Below, piece after piece: positions 33,888 through 47,506 of a stretch of DNA of 64,000 bases. The DNA is from Aureimonas glaciei (GTDB taxonomy: Bacteria; Pseudomonadota; Alphaproteobacteria; Rhizobiales; Rhizobiaceae). The notes beneath the pieces are model-generated. The model worked only from the letters and a program-made list of their open reading frames with translations, was not told where the DNA came from and searched no databases. The DNA is taken from positions 62,001-126,000 of the forward strand of contig NZ_BMJJ01000005.1 in assembly GCF_014643375.1 (NCBI RefSeq). Reading direction: 5' to 3'. The position numbers and the translations under genes are program-made. Position 1 is the stretch's first letter. Each line of letters starts with the position of its first letter.

Positions 33888-34184
33888 TCAGAGCCCCAGG
33901 GCGCGGGCGGCGGCGACCAGGACGACGCCGATGGTGACCGTGGCGATCACCGGGAGCTTCAGACAGAGAAAGGCGCAGAGCAGAATGACCACCCGCTCCG
34001 GCCAGTCGCCGGTGACGAGGACGGGCGCGACGATGGTTGCCAGAACCGCCGCCGGCACCGCGTCGAGCGCCGCCTCGACACGCGGCGGAAGGCGCTCGAT
34101 GCGGGTCAGGAGGACATGGCCCGCAAAGCGCGTGACATAGGTCAAGACGGCGCCGAGGAGGATGATCTGCCAGATGTCGTTCAC
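33888..34184 (-). CDS. azlD: AzlD-family branched-chain amino acid exporter subunit
   Basis: 98 residues, four hydrophobic segments (IWQIILLGAVLTYVTRFAG, LDAVPAAVLATIVAPVLV and VVILLCAFLCLKLPVIATVTIGV). The TRF pattern early in helix 1 fits AzlD/YgaH. It is the small subunit of an AzlC-AzlD export pair in the inner membrane. The start is GTG at 34184 with GAGGG seven bases ahead. It follows azlC by 10 nt. Confidence 0.9.
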   Translation of the reverse strand: MNDIWQIILLGAVLTYVTRFAGHVLLTRIERLPPRVEAALDAVPAAVLATIVAPVLVTGDWPERVVILLCAFLCLKLPVIATVTIGVVLVAAARALGL

Positions 34185-34194
34185 GGGCAGGCCC

Positions 34195-34902
34195 TCACGC
34201 CGGCTTGTCGGCGGTGTCGCGCGGCGGTGCCGGCTTGGCGAAGACCGCATAGAGGATGCCGCCGAGCGCGCCGACGGTGACGTTCCAAGGCGGACCGACG
34301 GTCACCAGCAGGACCAGCGAGACGATGCCGCTCGCCAGCGCGACGGGGAGGAAATTATACCGGCGCCGAAAATCCATCATCAGCGTCAGGAAATAGACCG
34401 GCAGAATGAAGTCGAGCGCCAGCGTCGCGGGATCACCGATCAGGCTGCCGAACAGCGCCCCGGCCAGCGAGGACAGCATCCAGCAGAAATACATCACCAC
34501 CGCGTAGACGAAGTAGAAGCGCTTGGTGATCGGCCCCCTCGCTGCCCGCACCTCCGCCTCGCCGAAGACCGGGTCGACGAGGAAGAAGAAGGCCATCGCC
34601 TTCTGCAGCGGCGAGAAGCGCGTGAGGTTGCGGCCGACGGAGGCCGAATAGAGGACGTGGCGAAAGTTCAGCGCGAAGATGGTGACCGCCACCGCCATGA
34701 CCGGTGATCCCAGACCGATCATCTCCAGCGCCACGAACTGGCTGGCGCCGGCATAAACGAGGGCCGAAAAGCCGAGGATTTCGGCCGTCGTCAGCCCGGC
34801 ATCCTGCGCCACGGCGCCGTAGACCAGCCCGAAGGGCGCAATGGCGACAATGAGGGGGAGGACGCGGCGCAGGGCGTCGCGGACTTCACTGGCTGGGGAC
34901 AA
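34195..34902 (-). CDS. azlC: AzlC-family branched-chain amino acid exporter subunit
   Basis: 235 residues with about eight membrane helices. IAPFGLVYGAVAQDAGLTTAEILGFSALVYAGASQFVAL is the family's core signature (conserved Gly, Ala and Gln residues), and FALNFRHVLYSASV follows in the next loop. Length is close to E. coli YgaZ (245). The start TTG at 34902 is a best guess: the open frame runs 260 codons further, across the YbjN gene in another frame, but no ATG or GTG with a ribosome site lies nearby. Pairs with azlD. Confidence 0.88.
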   Translation of the reverse strand: MSPASEVRDALRRVLPLIVAIAPFGLVYGAVAQDAGLTTAEILGFSALVYAGASQFVALEMIGLGSPVMAVAVTIFALNFRHVLYSASVGRNLTRFSPLQKAMAFFFLVDPVFGEAEVRAARGPITKRFYFVYAVVMYFCWMLSSLAGALFGSLIGDPATLALDFILPVYFLTLMMDFRRRYNFLPVALASGIVSLVLLVTVGPPWNVTVGALGGILYAVFAKPAPPRDTADKPA

Positions 34903-35108
34903 TCGGGACTCACGGCGGGAGCATTCGGCCCCCTGTTCTAGACCGAGGCGACCGGCCGGGTCGAGCCGGCGAATGCAAGCCAAGCGTACGAAACATCGAC
35001 CGCCCCGCGCCGCGCCGCCGCACGGTATGGCACGCTGCCGCCCGGCGATCAGGTCAGAATTTGCTGTCGCCGGTTGACCGCTTGCCGAGAGGCGATGGCC
35101 GATCCGGC

Positions 35109-35588
35109 CTATTTCGGTGCCTTGTCGAGGACATCGGCCTTGAAGCCGGTCATCAGCGTCTGCCACCAGTCGAGATTGTCCTCGAAATTGGCGGTGGTGA
35201 CGCCGCCCTGGAGATTGACGTCCATGCTGATCGCCGGCTGTCCCGACTTGTCGAGATAGGCCTTGGCAAAGCGCTTGTTGAGATTCCAGTCGGCGATTTG
35301 CTCCGGCGTGACCGTGTTCATGTCCCAGCCCGCATAGAAGCTGATCGACTGGCAGGCCTTGTTGTCCGTGCAGCCGAAGAAGAAGATCACGTAGCCGACG
35401 CCGTTGATCCGCCCCTTGATCATCGGGTCGCCGCCGTCGTCCTTGTCGAGCGTGCCCGAGCCGAACCCCTTGACGAGGTTCAGGAGGGCCGCCGGGTCGG
35501 TGGCGTCCACAGTGGCGGCATGGCCGGTGGTCGCGGCAAGAGACATGAGCCCGGCGAGAAGCCAGGACCGGAGGGCGACTGCAGGCAT
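35109..35588 (-). CDS. Secreted YbjN-domain protein
   Basis: 159 residues. MPAVALRSWLLAGLMSLAATTGHA is a signal peptide with an AHA-type cleavage site. The rest is one YbjN domain: DPAALLNLVKGFGSGTL, then YVIFFFGCTDNKACQSISFYAGWDM and WNLNKRFAKAYLDKSGQPAISMDVNL. Two Cys in the middle could form a disulphide in the periplasm. YbjN domains are thought to have chaperone-like or sensory roles. It stands alone; 238 nt separate it from the exonuclease stop on its right. Confidence 0.9.
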   Translation of the reverse strand: MPAVALRSWLLAGLMSLAATTGHAATVDATDPAALLNLVKGFGSGTLDKDDGGDPMIKGRINGVGYVIFFFGCTDNKACQSISFYAGWDMNTVTPEQIADWNLNKRFAKAYLDKSGQPAISMDVNLQGGVTTANFEDNLDWWQTLMTGFKADVLDKAPK

Positions 35589-35826
35589 CGAAGACCTCGG
35601 ATGATGGGAACGAAGGGAAGGGGCACGGAAGGCTGCAGTCGGCGCCAGGAGACACGCGCAGGTCCGTCAGGCATCCCCAGAATGGCATGACAGCCAGGGC
35701 CCCGGCAAGGTCGGCAGAACGGCGCCAGCAGGGTTCGTGGCCGTCAGTACTATCCGATCACGCACCCCGTGCGGATCCGGACGAAAGCCATGGCGGCGCC
35801 GTCCAAGACTGCTCTCTGACCCAGGC

Positions 35827-39136
<3,310 letters not shown>

Positions 39137-39225
39137 GAGCATCAGGGGGCCAGCGCCCTGCGAACGAAAGCTGCCAGCGCCACTACCATAGCCCTCTCGC
39201 TTGCATGGCCCCGCCGCCTCCATGG

Positions 39226-39321
39226 CCCTCATCCTGAGCCTGTCGAAGGACGAGGGCCACGCACCCCTGCGCTCCCCCCTTGTGCCGACCCCTCGTGCTT
39301 CGACAGGCTCAGCATGAGGGG
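39226..39321. repeat. Inverted pair of family B palindromic repeats downstream of recN
   Basis: Left arm 39226-39256 with core ATCCTGAGCCTGTCGAAGG and right arm 39289-39321, its reverse complement with small differences. Spacer 32 nt. The same family sits inside the helicase gene. The whole interval 38919-39358 holds only these two repeat pairs and no supported gene. Confidence 0.88.
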
Positions 39322-39358
39322 TGGAGCGGCAGCAACGTGCCCTGAACGATTGCGCGCC

Positions 39359-41029
39359 CTACACCGCCCCGATCAGCTTCGCCGCAGCCGCCCGCGCTTC
39401 CGCGGTGATACTCTCGCCGGCGAGCATGCGGGCGATCTCCTCGGTGCGGCCGTCGCCCTCGATGGGCACGACGCGGGTCGCGAGGCGCTCGTCGTCGGGC
39501 CGGCTCTGCGCCTTGGAGATGAGGAGATGCGTCGTCGCCCGCGCGGCGACCTGCGGCGCGTGCGTGACCGACAGCACCTGGACCCGCCCGGCGAGGCGCG
39601 CCAGCCGGCGGCCGATGGCGTCGGCGACGGCGCCGCCGACGCCGGTGTCGATCTCGTCGAAGACCAGCGTCGGCGCCGACCCCTTGTCGGCAAGCGCCAC
39701 CTTCAGCGCCAGGAGGAAGCGGGACAGCTCGCCGCCGGAGGCGACCTTCATCATCGGGCCGGCGCGCGTGCCGGGATTGGTACGAACCCAGAACTCGACC
39801 GTGTCGATGCCGGCGGCGCTCGGGTTCGCCGCATCCTGCGCCATCTCCGCCAGGAAGGCGGCGCGTTCGAGCTTCATGTCCGGCAGTTCCGCCATGACGG
39901 CGGCTTCGAGGAGCTTGGCCGTGGCGATGCGCTTGACGGACAGGTCGGCGGCGAGCGCGTCGAGATGGGCGCGCTTCTCCCGCACCTCGACCTCGAGCCG
40001 CGCCAGGCGCTCCTCGCCGGCATCGACGTCGGCGAGATCACCGATCATCGACGCCATGAGATCGGGCAGCGCGTCGACGGGCCGCGAGAATTTTCGACCG
40101 GCGGCGCGCAGCGCGAACAGGCGCTCCTCGGCCTCCTCCAGCGCGCGCGGATCGAATTCGAGGCCGCGCAGCGCCGCCTGCAGGCTCATCTGTGCGTCGG
40201 ACAGCGCGTCGAGCGCCGAATCCAGCCGCTCCAGCGTATCGTCGAGGAGGCCCGGCACCTCGTCCTTGCGCCGGTCGAGCCGCTTCAGCAGGCCGGCAAG
40301 GCCGGGGATGGGCGACGAATGGCCGGAAAGCTCGTCATGCGCCTCGGCGACGTCGCTGGCGATCTTCTCGGACTTCATCATCAACTGGCGGCGCGCGGCG
40401 AGTTCCTCCTCCTCGCCGACGACGGGCGCAAGCTCCGACAGCTCGGCGACGGCGGCGCGCAGATAGTCGGCCTCGCGCGCCGCGGCCTCGATCTTGGCGC
40501 GGTGGCGCAGGAGATCGCCCTCCGCCTTCTTCCAGTCGGCATGGGCGCGGGCCGTCGCCTCCGCCTCGGTGCGAAGGCCGCCGTAGTCGTCGAGGAGCCG
40601 CCGGTGCGCTTCCGGATCGACCAGCGCCCGATCGTCGTGCTGGCCGTGGATCTCGACGAGACCGGCACCGATCTCGCGCATCAGGGCGACGCTGGAGGGC
40701 CGGTCGTTGATGAAGACGCGGGTGCGGCCATCGGCGCTCTGGATACGCCGCAGGATCAGGTCGCCATCGTCCTCGAAGCCGTTCTCCGTCAGGGCGCGGC
40801 GGGCGGGATGGCCCGAGGGCAGATCGAAGACCGCGGTGATCTCGCCCTGCTTGGCGCCATGGCGCACCAGCGATCCGTCGCCGCGCCCGCCGAGCGCCAG
40901 CGCCAGGGCATCGAGCAGGATCGACTTGCCGGCACCCGTCTCGCCGGTGAGCACGGAGAGGCCGTCACCCAGCGCAAGGTCGAGACGTTCGATGAGGACG
41001 ATGTCGCGGATCGAAAGGTGAACAAGCAT
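39359..41029 (-). CDS. recN: DNA repair protein RecN
   Basis: 556 residues (E. coli 553), an SMC-like ATPase. LSVLTGETGAGKSILLDALALALGGR is Walker A, two coiled-coil arms fill about 150-370, and SGGELSRFLLALKVALA with TLVFDEIDTGVGG gives the signature motif and Walker B. VLSVTHAPQVAARA is the H-loop. It holds broken DNA ends for recombination. The start at MLVHLSIRDIVLIE (41029) matches the family; 17 upstream codons are open. It lies 106 nt after the bamD terminator and reads towards ligA. Confidence 0.97.
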   Translation of the reverse strand: MLVHLSIRDIVLIERLDLALGDGLSVLTGETGAGKSILLDALALALGGRGDGSLVRHGAKQGEITAVFDLPSGHPARRALTENGFEDDGDLILRRIQSADGRTRVFINDRPSSVALMREIGAGLVEIHGQHDDRALVDPEAHRRLLDDYGGLRTEAEATARAHADWKKAEGDLLRHRAKIEAAAREADYLRAAVAELSELAPVVGEEEELAARRQLMMKSEKIASDVAEAHDELSGHSSPIPGLAGLLKRLDRRKDEVPGLLDDTLERLDSALDALSDAQMSLQAALRGLEFDPRALEEAEERLFALRAAGRKFSRPVDALPDLMASMIGDLADVDAGEERLARLEVEVREKRAHLDALAADLSVKRIATAKLLEAAVMAELPDMKLERAAFLAEMAQDAANPSAAGIDTVEFWVRTNPGTRAGPMMKVASGGELSRFLLALKVALADKGSAPTLVFDEIDTGVGGAVADAIGRRLARLAGRVQVLSVTHAPQVAARATTHLLISKAQSRPDDERLATRVVPIEGDGRTEEIARMLAGESITAEARAAAAKLIGAV

Positions 41030-41127
41030 GCCGTCAGTCGCTAATCGCTGTCCGGCAAAATGGCAACCGGCGAAGGCCAAGATAGGCCTTCTGCGCCGCC
41101 ATCCAAGGTCCTCGGCACCGAAACACG

Positions 41128-41154
41128 AAAAAGCCGGAGCGCTTGCGCTCCGGC
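41128..41154 (-). terminator. Intrinsic terminator after bamD
   Basis: GCCGGAGCG, CAAG loop, CGCTCCGGC, then TTTTT on the minus strand. It starts 32 nt after the bamD stop and ends the wall and envelope block before recN. Confidence 0.92.
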
Positions 41155-41185
41155 CCTGTCGTCGTCTCGAAGGTCGCTGCTGGGT

Positions 41186-42067
41186 TCAGGACGGCGCGCC
41201 GGTAATGGCCCGGGTCGCCTTGCCGAACCAGGAGTCGCCGGAGCCTGCCCGCGGCTCCAGTCCCTTGGACTGCAGCAGCGCGTAGGAATCCTTGTACCAC
41301 TGCGAATCCGGGAAGTTCTGCCCGAGCACCGAGGCCGAGGCCTGCGCCTCCTGGACGAGACCCATGGCGTAGTAGGCTTCAGTCAGGCGGGCGAGCGCTT
41401 CCTCGACATGACGGGTCTGCGGGAAGGCGTCGACGACGCGCTTGAAGCGGTTGATGGCGGCGATGTATTCGCGGCGCTCGAGGTAGTAGCGGCCGACCTG
41501 CATCTCCTTGCCGGCGAGCTGGTCGCGCGAGAAGCGGATCTTGGTGCGGGCATCCTCGGCATATTCCGATTCCGGATAGCGGTCGATCACCTCCTGCATC
41601 GCGGCGGCGGCGCGGGCCGAGGCCTTCTGGTCGCGCGTCACGTCCGGGATCTGGCGGTAGTAGGCAAGGCCAATGATGTACTGGGCGTAGGCCGCCTCGC
41701 TGGTGCCGGGATAGGTATTGAGATAACGCCGCGCCGAGGTGACGGCTTCCTCGTATTCGCCGCTGCGGTAGCTGGTGAAGGCACGCATCACCAGCGCCTT
41801 ACGGGCCCATTCGGAATAGGGGTACTGCCGGTCGATGGCATTGAACTTGGCCGCCGCCTCCTTGAGGCGTCCGCCTTCGAGATTGGCCAGGCCCTGATTG
41901 TACAGAACGTCCGCCGGCTCGGTCTCGGCCGCCAGGGCCAGCACGTCGATGTCGTCGTCCTTGCCGGACATGCAGCCCGACAGCGCGAGGGCGGATGTGG
42001 CCAGGACGAGGCAGACCGAAATCCGCGCCAGCGTGGATGTCGCTGTCGTCGTGCGCGATGGCGTCAT
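41186..42067 (-). CDS. bamD: Outer membrane assembly lipoprotein BamD
   Basis: 293 residues. A lipoprotein signal ends in the lipobox LALSGC. Five TPR-type repeats follow: [24 protein letters not shown], then [15 protein letters not shown] and [23 protein letters not shown]. BamD docks on BamA and recruits beta-barrel proteins to the outer membrane. The start at 42067 has GGGAG nine bases before the ATG; the ATG at 42076 lies inside that site. It comes after lpxC with a 250-nt gap and is followed by a strong terminator. Confidence 0.96.
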   Translation of the reverse strand: MTPSRTTTATSTLARISVCLVLATSALALSGCMSGKDDDIDVLALAAETEPADVLYNQGLANLEGGRLKEAAAKFNAIDRQYPYSEWARKALVMRAFTSYRSGEYEEAVTSARRYLNTYPGTSEAAYAQYIIGLAYYRQIPDVTRDQKASARAAAAMQEVIDRYPESEYAEDARTKIRFSRDQLAGKEMQVGRYYLERREYIAAINRFKRVVDAFPQTRHVEEALARLTEAYYAMGLVQEAQASASVLGQNFPDSQWYKDSYALLQSKGLEPRAGSGDSWFGKATRAITGAPS

Positions 42068-42317
42068 GTGGCGCATCTCCCGAATTCCCCTGGATTGTCC
42101 CGAAGCCCCGCGTTGTCTAGATCAGACAGGGGCCGCCAGCAACGTTTGAAGGCGATCCATCCCGCCTTTTTTAAGGCGTGGACCGCAAGGACACGCCAAG
42201 CGGGGGGCATGACGCGCCGGCACGCCGACCGCCGCCGATGCCTTTGCGCCGCCCCGGAGAGGCGCGGCGTTGCCGGGACTTGCGTCCCGGGAAAACCAGC
42301 GGGTGCGGCGGGCGATG

Positions 42318-43271
42318 TCAGAGCGTCTGCGGCCCGTAGGCCGGCGCCGCGACGGCCGCGGCGATCAGCGGCGAATGCCGCACGATGTCGCGACGACGCT
42401 CCGGCATCTCGACGATCTCATGGGCGCTCTCGTCGGCGAGCAGCGCCTGCAGCGCCATCGCGTTGAGCTTGTGGCCGCCGCGATAGGAGCGATAGCAGCC
42501 GAGGATGCGCCCACCGGCAAGCGCCTGATCGCCGACGGCGTCCAGCGCCTTGTGGCGCACGAACTCGTCGACGAAGCGCAGGCCGTCCGGGTTGATGATG
42601 CGGTCGTCGTCGCCGATCACCACCGAATTGTCGAGCGACGAGCCCAGCGCATGGCCCGAGGCCCACAGGCGCTCGACATCCTTCATGAAACCGAAGGTGC
42701 GGGCCCGGGAGAGTTCATCCCGAAACAGGCCGGGCGACAGTTCGCCCGCAAAGGTCTGGCGGCCGATCGCCGGGGTCGGGAAATCGATCTCGATCTCGAA
42801 GCGCGTGCCGGCATGCGGCAGGTATTCGGCGACACAGGCGCCCATCTGGACGCGCACCGGCTTCAGCACGCGGATGTAGCGGCGACGCGCTACCTGGCTG
42901 CGCAGCCCGACGGCCTCGATCGCCGCGACGAAGGCCGACGAGCAGCCGTCCATGATCGGAATCTCGTTGCCGTGGATCTCGATCGCGACATTGTCGACGC
43001 CCATGGCATAGAGCGCCGCCATCAGGTGCTCGATGGTGGCGACATGCTGGCCCGACGGGTCGCCGACGATGGTCGACAGATCGGTGGCGGGAACGTTCGA
43101 CGACAGCGCCTTGATGCTCCGCACAATGGCGCCTTCGGCATCCATCAGGTGGAAGACGATGCCGCTGTGTGCCTGCGCGGGGAGAAGCGTCAGTCGGACC
43201 GAGGTCCCAGCATGAACGCCGACGCCGTCAAAATCGATGCGCGCGTCGATCGTGTGCTGATGAATGATCAC
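42318..43271 (-). CDS. lpxC: UDP-3-O-acyl-N-acetylglucosamine deacetylase
   Basis: 317 residues, the committed step of lipid A synthesis. Zinc ligands are His in VATIEHLMAALYAMGVDN and His and Asp in FVRHKALDAVGD; the catalytic His is in YRGGHKLNAMALQALLA. EIPIMDGCSSAF is the first-domain signature. The GTG at 43271 has AAAGGA nine bases ahead and is preferred over GTG codons at 43292-43295. Gene order ftsZ-lpxC-bamD is usual in rhizobia. The 240 nt upstream, past the ftsZ terminator, should hold its own promoter. Confidence 0.97.
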   Translation of the reverse strand: MIIHQHTIDARIDFDGVGVHAGTSVRLTLLPAQAHSGIVFHLMDAEGAIVRSIKALSSNVPATDLSTIVGDPSGQHVATIEHLMAALYAMGVDNVAIEIHGNEIPIMDGCSSAFVAAIEAVGLRSQVARRRYIRVLKPVRVQMGACVAEYLPHAGTRFEIEIDFPTPAIGRQTFAGELSPGLFRDELSRARTFGFMKDVERLWASGHALGSSLDNSVVIGDDDRIINPDGLRFVDEFVRHKALDAVGDQALAGGRILGCYRSYRGGHKLNAMALQALLADESAHEIVEMPERRRDIVRHSPLIAAAVAAPAYGPQTL

Positions 43272-43512
43272 GTAAGAAAGTCCTTTCAACACCACGGCGA
43301 GGAGAGAGCAACACTACTGTCGGCCCCGACGGTGAAACCTTCGCTTCGGGCGCCGGTCTTCCTCCCCAGAAAGACGGCCGCGTTGAAAGTCCCCTAAATT
43401 CCAAGCTCAACGTAGTTGCCGGCGACGTTCCAGCCAAATCACGGATTCTTACCCTTTGTTACCATCAACCCGATGTTAACGCATAAAACTTCAATCAAAT
43501 CAGATAGATACG

Positions 43513-43544
43513 AAAAGGGCCCGCCTCTTGTGAAGGCGGACCCT
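43513..43544 (-). terminator. Intrinsic terminator after ftsZ
   Basis: On the minus strand GGGTCCGCCT pairs with AGGCGGGCCC (one G-T wobble) across a 7-nt loop, followed by TTTTC. The stem begins 28 nt after the ftsZ stop codon. Confidence 0.85.
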
Positions 43545-43570
43545 GTGGTTTCAGCGCAACGCTTGGCCGA

Positions 43571-45157
43571 TCAGTTCGACTGGCGGCGCAGGAAGGCCGG
43601 GATTTCGAGCTGCTCGTCGTCGCTGATCGGACGCTGGGCGGCGACCGGACGGGCCGCAGTCTCGGCTGCCTGGCGACGCGGGGCGTAGGGGTTGGGCTCG
43701 GCCGCACGGCGCGGCTCGACCCGGGCCTGGCGCGAGGCCTCGGCGGCAGCGGCTTCCTCGTCGCTGTGGCGCGACAGGCCGGTGGTCAGGCGACGCAGCA
43801 GGCCCATCGGGCCCTTGTCGTCGGCGGCCTCGGCGGCGGTCTTGTTCGAATACTCGGCCTGCACCATCGGCGGGAAGTCTTCGACGCGCGGCATGCGCAG
43901 GGCGGCCATCGGCGCCTCGCGACGATGATCGGCGGCGGCGGGCGCATGGACGGCGACTTCGGCGATCTCGGCCTGCAGCGCGGCGGTGAAGTCGTCCTCG
44001 ATGTCGAGGCTCTCCATCATCGGCTCTTCCTGGTAGACCGGCGCCGGGGCGCGGGTCTCGGCAACCATCGGCATCGCCGGAGCGGGTGCCGGCTGGTGCA
44101 TCTGCGGAGCCGGCGCGGGCGCCGCAGCGACGGGGCGCTGCATCATCGGCGCGTGGCGGATCTCGATCGGACGGTCGTAGGCTTCCTGCGCCGTCTTATC
44201 GATGCCGGTGGCGACGACCGAGACGCGGATGACGCCTTCCAGGCTCTCGTCGAAGGTGGCGCCGAGGATGATGTTGGCGTCGGAGTCGACTTCCTCGCGG
44301 ATGCGGGTCGCCGCTTCGTCGACTTCGAACAGGGTCAGGTCGCGGCCGCCGGTGATCGAGATCAAGAGGCCCTTGGCGCCCTTCATCGAGGTCTCGTCGA
44401 GCAAGGGGTTTGCGATCGCGGCCTCGGCGGCGGCCATGGCGCGGCCCTCGCCGGAAGCTTCGCCGGTGCCCATCATCGCCTTGCCCATCTCGCGCATCAC
44501 CGAACGGACGTCGGCGAAGTCGAGGTTGATCAGGCCTTCCTTGACCATCAGGTCGGTGATGCAGGCGACGCCGGAGTAGAGCACCTGGTCGGCCATGCCG
44601 AAGGCATCGGCGAAGGTGGTCTTGTCGTTGGCGATGCGGAACAGGTTCTGGTTCGGAATGACGATCAGCGTGTCGACGTTCTTCTGCAGATCCTCGATGC
44701 CCTGCTCGGCGATACGCAGGCGACGCTGGCCCTCGAAGTGGAACGGCTTGGTGACGACGCCGACGGTCAGGATGCCCTTTTCGCGCGCGGCGCGGGCAAC
44801 GACCGGGGCAGCACCGGTGCCGGTGCCGCCGCCCATGCCGGCGGTGACGAAGCACATGTGCGAGCCGAGAAGGTGATCGCAGATCTCGTCCAGCGACTCT
44901 TCGGCGGCGGCGCGGCCGACTTCCGGCTGCGAACCGGCGCCGAGACCCTCGGTGACGGCGACGCCCATCTGGATGACGCGCTCGGCGCGGGAGGAACGCA
45001 GTGCCTGCGCATCGGTGTTGGCGATGACGAACTCGACGCCTTCGAGGCCGGCATTGATCATGTTGTTGACCGCGTTGCAGCCGCCGCCGCCGACACCGAA
45101 CACGGTGATCCGGGGCTTCAGTTCGGTGATGTCGGGCTTGGCGAGGTTGATAGACAT
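43571..45157 (-). CDS. ftsZ: Cell division GTPase FtsZ
   Basis: 528 residues. The GTPase core is residues 13-320: [16 protein letters not shown], the tubulin signature [15 protein letters not shown], and the T7 loop [12 protein letters not shown] long Pro/Ala-rich linker of about 190 residues follows (E. coli FtsZ totals 383). The C-terminal peptide [10 protein letters not shown] binds FtsA. It forms the division ring on the inner membrane. It follows ftsA with a 118-nt gap that may hold a promoter, and is closed by a hairpin terminator. Confidence 0.99.
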   Translation of the reverse strand: MSINLAKPDITELKPRITVFGVGGGGCNAVNNMINAGLEGVEFVIANTDAQALRSSRAERVIQMGVAVTEGLGAGSQPEVGRAAAEESLDEICDHLLGSHMCFVTAGMGGGTGTGAAPVVARAAREKGILTVGVVTKPFHFEGQRRLRIAEQGIEDLQKNVDTLIVIPNQNLFRIANDKTTFADAFGMADQVLYSGVACITDLMVKEGLINLDFADVRSVMREMGKAMMGTGEASGEGRAMAAAEAAIANPLLDETSMKGAKGLLISITGGRDLTLFEVDEAATRIREEVDSDANIILGATFDESLEGVIRVSVVATGIDKTAQEAYDRPIEIRHAPMMQRPVAAAPAPAPQMHQPAPAPAMPMVAETRAPAPVYQEEPMMESLDIEDDFTAALQAEIAEVAVHAPAAADHRREAPMAALRMPRVEDFPPMVQAEYSNKTAAEAADDKGPMGLLRRLTTGLSRHSDEEAAAAEASRQARVEPRRAAEPNPYAPRRQAAETAARPVAAQRPISDDEQLEIPAFLRRQSN

Positions 45158-45275
45158 GTCCTGGTTCCTCTTTCGCGATGGTGGCCGTGTCGCCGCGTCG
45201 GCCTGAAGGTCTGGTTGGTCTCGAAGGCGCGCGGCGCGCGACGTTCGTCTGCCGGCGGGACCCCCGCCGGAATGC

Positions 45276-46604
45276 TTAGAAACTTTGTCTCAGCCAGGAG
45301 CCGAGGCGCCCGACGCGGGTCGTCTCGTCGAAGGCGAAGCTCCCCGCCGCGCTTTCCGGGAAATGCTCCATGGTCGACACCTGCGGGTAGATCAGGAGGC
45401 CCACCGCCGTGGCGAAGGCCGGGCTCTTGTTGGCGGCGGTCAGTCCGGCGACGCCGACGGGGCGTCCGAGCCGGACATTGCGCTGCATGATGAGGCGCGC
45501 GGTGTCGCTGAGGCCGGCGAGCTGGCTGGCGCCGCCCGTCAGCACGACGCGCTTGCCGATGACATGGCCGAGACCCGAGGCGGCGAGCCGGTCGCGGATC
45601 AGTTCCAGCGTCTCCTCGACGCGCGGGCGGATGATCCGCGCCACCAGCGAACGGGCGACGTTGATCGGCGCCTCGAAACCGTCCTCGCCGAGCGGGGCGA
45701 CTTCCACCGTATCGGAATCGGCCATCAGCTCGCTCATCGCGGAGCCGTGCATGACCTTCAGGCGCTCGGCGTCGTCGGGCCGGATCGACAGGCCGCGGGC
45801 GAGATCCATGGTGATGTGCTGGCCACCCAGTGCCACCGAATCGGCATAGACGAAGCGGCCGTTCTGGAAGATGGCGATGGTCGTCGCGCCGCCGCCCATG
45901 TCGATGCAGGCCGAGCCCATCTCCGCTTCGTCGTCGACGAGCGAGGCCAGACCCGAGGCGAAGGGCGTGGCGACGAAGGCCTCGACGACGAGACGGGCGC
46001 GGTTGATCGCCGCCTCGAGATTGCGCAGCGGCGTCTCCTCGGCGGTGAGGATGTGCATGTCGGCGCCGAGCCGCTGGCCGATCATGCCCTGCGGGTTCTC
46101 CAGCCCGGTCTCGCCGTCGAGCGAGATGTCGAAGGGAACCGAGTGCAGGGCCAGGCGCCCCGCGTCGACCGGCGCCCGGGCGGCGAGGTTGAGCACGCGC
46201 TTGAGGTCGGCTGCCGAGACTTCGGCGCCGTGGATCGGTATCTCGGCCGATCCGCGGACGCTCGTCAGCCGGCCCGCGGTGAGCGAGACGATGAGGGAAT
46301 CGATGGTGAGGCCGGCCATGCGTTCGGCCGCGTCGACGCAATAGCGGATCGCCTTCTCCGCCGCGTCGAGATCGACGACGACGCCGGACTTGATGCCGTG
46401 CGAGCGCTGGTGGCCGATGCCGATGACCTCGATCTCGTGGGTACGGCCAGGCAGGATCTCGCTCGCCTCGCGCGGCTTCAGCCGGGCGATCAGGCAGGTC
46501 ACCTTGGTGGTGCCGACGTCGAGGATCGAAATGATGCGGGTACGACGGCCCGGCAAAGCGCGCATGCGCGGCAGATCGCGGGAGTTCCGGGACAGAAACG
46601 TCAT
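45276..46604 (-). CDS. ftsA: Cell division protein FtsA
   Basis: 442 residues of the actin/Hsp70 ATPase fold. [16 protein letters not shown] is phosphate loop 1, [15 protein letters not shown] phosphate loop 2, and [13 protein letters not shown] the adenosine loop. The SHS2-like 1C domain occupies about 95-165. The last residues LGSWLRQSF form an amphipathic membrane-targeting helix. It tethers FtsZ to the membrane. The start overlaps the ftsQ stop by ATGA. Confidence 0.98.
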   Translation of the reverse strand: MTFLSRNSRDLPRMRALPGRRTRIISILDVGTTKVTCLIARLKPREASEILPGRTHEIEVIGIGHQRSHGIKSGVVVDLDAAEKAIRYCVDAAERMAGLTIDSLIVSLTAGRLTSVRGSAEIPIHGAEVSAADLKRVLNLAARAPVDAGRLALHSVPFDISLDGETGLENPQGMIGQRLGADMHILTAEETPLRNLEAAINRARLVVEAFVATPFASGLASLVDDEAEMGSACIDMGGGATTIAIFQNGRFVYADSVALGGQHITMDLARGLSIRPDDAERLKVMHGSAMSELMADSDTVEVAPLGEDGFEAPINVARSLVARIIRPRVEETLELIRDRLAASGLGHVIGKRVVLTGGASQLAGLSDTARLIMQRNVRLGRPVGVAGLTAANKSPAFATAVGLLIYPQVSTMEHFPESAAGSFAFDETTRVGRLGSWLRQSF

Positions 46605-47506
46605 ACCGGCTTCTCCTTCTGCATGCGTTTGATGTTCTTCATGCGCTCCTTGACGGCCGCATCGCGGCGCACGAGCGCGTCGGGCGTCAGGCGAACGACC
46701 ACCCGATCCTCGATGCGCATGTCGACCACGAGAATGTCACGCGACAGCAAGCCCAGTTCCCTATCCATGCGGCTGACGTCGGCCGCGGCCTCGATGGCGC
46801 CTTCTTCGGGCAGGCGAACGGTCATGCCGTTCTCCAGGCGAAGGTCCCAACGCCTGTCTCCGACCCGAATGTACGCCTTCACCCTTGCGCGAAGCTCGGG
46901 AAGCACTTCCATCGCCTCAAGAAATTCCGCCGAGTGCTTGGCCGCACCGGCGCCGACGACGAAGGGCAGGCCGGAGAAGCGGCCGACGACATAGGGCACG
47001 ATCTCGCGGCCATCGCGGTCGATGACGAAGAGCTCGCGCCCCTTCTGCCAGAGCGCGAAGGGTTTGCGCTCGGTCAGCGTGATGGCCACGCGGTCGGGAT
47101 AGGTCTTGGCGACCGAAGCCGTCTCGATCCAGGGCTCGGCCTCCAGCGCCTGGCGGGCCGCTTCCGGGTCGAGCGCGGGCAGGCTCTGCGCGCCGGTCTG
47201 CCAGAGCGCCTGGAGAACGTCGATCTCGGAGGTCTCGCTGTTGCCGGACACGTCGATCTTGTCGATCGAGAAGCCGAGCGGCTGCGAGACCGCATCGATG
47301 ACGGTGCCGGTATGGCCGCCGAGCGTCATCCCGTAGAGACCCGTCGAGGCGAGCAGCACCGTGGCGATCGTGCCGAAGCGCGGCGCCGAAATGTGCGACA
47401 GCCGCTCGCCCAGCGCCGCCAGCCGACGGCCGGCAACCGACAGACGAAAGCCGAGGCGGGAGCGCGGGGCTGCCGCGGGACGCCGATCCGCGTTCAGCGA
47501 CCGCAT
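46601..47506 (-). CDS. ftsQ: Cell division protein FtsQ
   Basis: 301 residues. A basic cytoplasmic N terminus leads to a membrane helix ([19 protein letters not shown]), then the POTRA domain ([25 protein letters not shown]) and the beta domain ([28 protein letters not shown]). It links the FtsBL complex to the divisome in the periplasm. GGGAG seven bases before ATG 47506 sets the start; the first 13 nt overlap the ddl gene end. The stop overlaps the ftsA start. Confidence 0.96.
   Translation of the reverse strand: MRSLNADRRPAAAPRSRLGFRLSVAGRRLAALGERLSHISAPRFGTIATVLLASTGLYGMTLGGHTGTVIDAVSQPLGFSIDKIDVSGNSETSEIDVLQALWQTGAQSLPALDPEAARQALEAEPWIETASVAKTYPDRVAITLTERKPFALWQKGRELFVIDRDGREIVPYVVGRFSGLPFVVGAGAAKHSAEFLEAMEVLPELRARVKAYIRVGDRRWDLRLENGMTVRLPEEGAIEAAADVSRMDRELGLLSRDILVVDMRIEDRVVVRLTPDALVRRDAAVKERMKNIKRMQKEKPV

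Noticed and set aside
42274-42293. CCGGGA/TCCCGG hairpin with an A-run after lpxC
   Set aside because: On the lpxC strand the T-run comes before the stem, so it is not an intrinsic terminator for lpxC; no plus-strand gene ends here.
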